This document shows, piece after piece, positions 32,600-32,785 of a stretch of 32,785 bases of DNA. A model generated the notes under the pieces. That model saw only the letters and a program-made list of their open reading frames with translations. It was not told where the DNA came from and did no database searches. Origin of the DNA: Minisyncoccota bacterium. GTDB taxonomy: Bacteria; Patescibacteriota; Minisyncoccia; Phycocordibacterales; UBA1006. The position numbers and the translations under genes were made by a program. Where the stretch lies: positions 1 through 32,785 of the forward strand of contig JAIPIY010000002.1 in assembly GCA_021734445.1 (NCBI GenBank). Direction: 5' to 3'. Numbering within the stretch: position 1 is the stretch's first letter; the number at the start of each line of letters is the position of its first letter.

Positions 32600-32633
32600 T
32601 AAAAAGACCCGCCACGCATTGCATGACGGATCT
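32600..32633 (-). terminator. Terminator of the gene entering from the right edge
   Basis: Minus-strand RNA forms a 13-bp stem (32633-32621 with 32617-32605) with three G-U pairs and a 3-base loop, followed by UUUUU. The wobbles break on the plus strand, so it acts in the minus direction, about 20 bases after the stop at 32653. Confidence 0.85.
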
Positions 32634-32652
32634 TCTGTCTCAGATCTCAAAA

Positions 32653-32784
32653 TTAGACCTGAGAACTCTCTAAGACCATTTCAGCTTTCTGGGTGTAGTT
32701 TCTGAAAAATCGTAATTGCAAACCAGTCAACTGGTAGCAATGATACGTTTCATTAACTTCATTCCCCTCATGCTCAAGGTTGGC
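32653..32784 (-). CDS. Unknown protein, C-terminal 43 residues only
   Basis: An open frame runs in from the right edge to a TAA at 32653 and encodes 43 residues ending RNYTQKAEMVLESSQV. I recognise no family. A strong minus-strand terminator follows the stop by about 20 bases, which supports a real gene end rather than a chance frame. Confidence 0.55.
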   Translation of the reverse strand, partial: ANLEHEGNEVNETYHCYQLTGLQLRFFRNYTQKAEMVLESSQV

Positions 32785-32785
32785 T

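Noticed and set aside
32469-32624. N-terminal extension of uvrA
   Set aside because: The 52 extra residues do not look like UvrA and overlap an inverted repeat in the control region; the conserved part starts after 32468.

Overview
This window looks like a chromosomal piece of a Candidate Phyla Radiation (Patescibacteria) bacterium, probably near the Parcubacteria/Magasanikbacteria side. This rests on the AT-rich sequence, compact gene packing, a cysteine-free L36, an alanyl-tRNA synthetase without the C-terminal domain, a 'baseplate J-like' membrane protein, a PaaX/Cas2-fold winged-helix protein, a sigma-region-4 plus HARE-HTH protein and a diversity-generating retroelement (DGR). The genus cannot be named. 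Most genes are on the minus strand.

Layout. (1) 1-1550: most of a DGR cut by the left edge: the end of an Avd-like accessory protein (+), the template repeat TR (304-403), the variable repeat VR (765-864) at the 3' end of a target gene with a C-type-lectin-like end, and the target gene's own promoter, structured leader and terminator. No reverse transcriptase is inside the window. (2) 1606-3140: cysS. (3) 3139-7307: the grpE-dnaK-dnaJ chaperone operon, divergent from a PaaX-like winged-helix gene across a 95-bp gap; a 30-bp inverted repeat there touches both -35 boxes. (4) 7300-12256: a small membrane protein, a candidate structured small RNA with promoter and terminator, a 45-residue ORF, a zeta-toxin-like P-loop protein, an unknown protein, and a single-chain type IIG-like restriction-modification enzyme; together this resembles a defence/accessory island. 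(5) 12323-14257: a BASS-family transporter, a membrane-anchored protein with a cysteine-rich tail, and a small acidic protein. (6) 14286-18471: the infA-rpmJ-rpsM-rpsK-rpsD-rpoA-rplQ-rplM-rpsI operon. (7) 18475-22758: a baseplate-J-like protein, an actin-like (FtsA/PilM-type) ATPase and alaS. (8) 22779-25629: an orphan gene, an MgtC-like membrane protein, mnmA and a possible PD-(D/E)XK protein. (9) 25708-29717: a DEDDh exonuclease, mltG and a T4SS-associated-type protein in one operon, then a sigma4/HARE-HTH regulator. (10) 29796-32785: uvrA and the tail of another gene cut by the right edge.

Two window-wide features stand out. First, Shine-Dalgarno sequences are nearly absent, and a -10-like hexamer ends only 6-10 nt before the start codon of about fourteen operon-leading genes, which suggests widespread leaderless or near-leaderless mRNAs. 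Second, all 37 stop codons I could read are TAA or TAG; none is TGA. The observations most worth following up are the DGR, the operator between the chaperone operon and the PaaX-like gene, the leaderless/UGA-free expression signature, and the unidentified three-way-junction RNA at 7651-7738.
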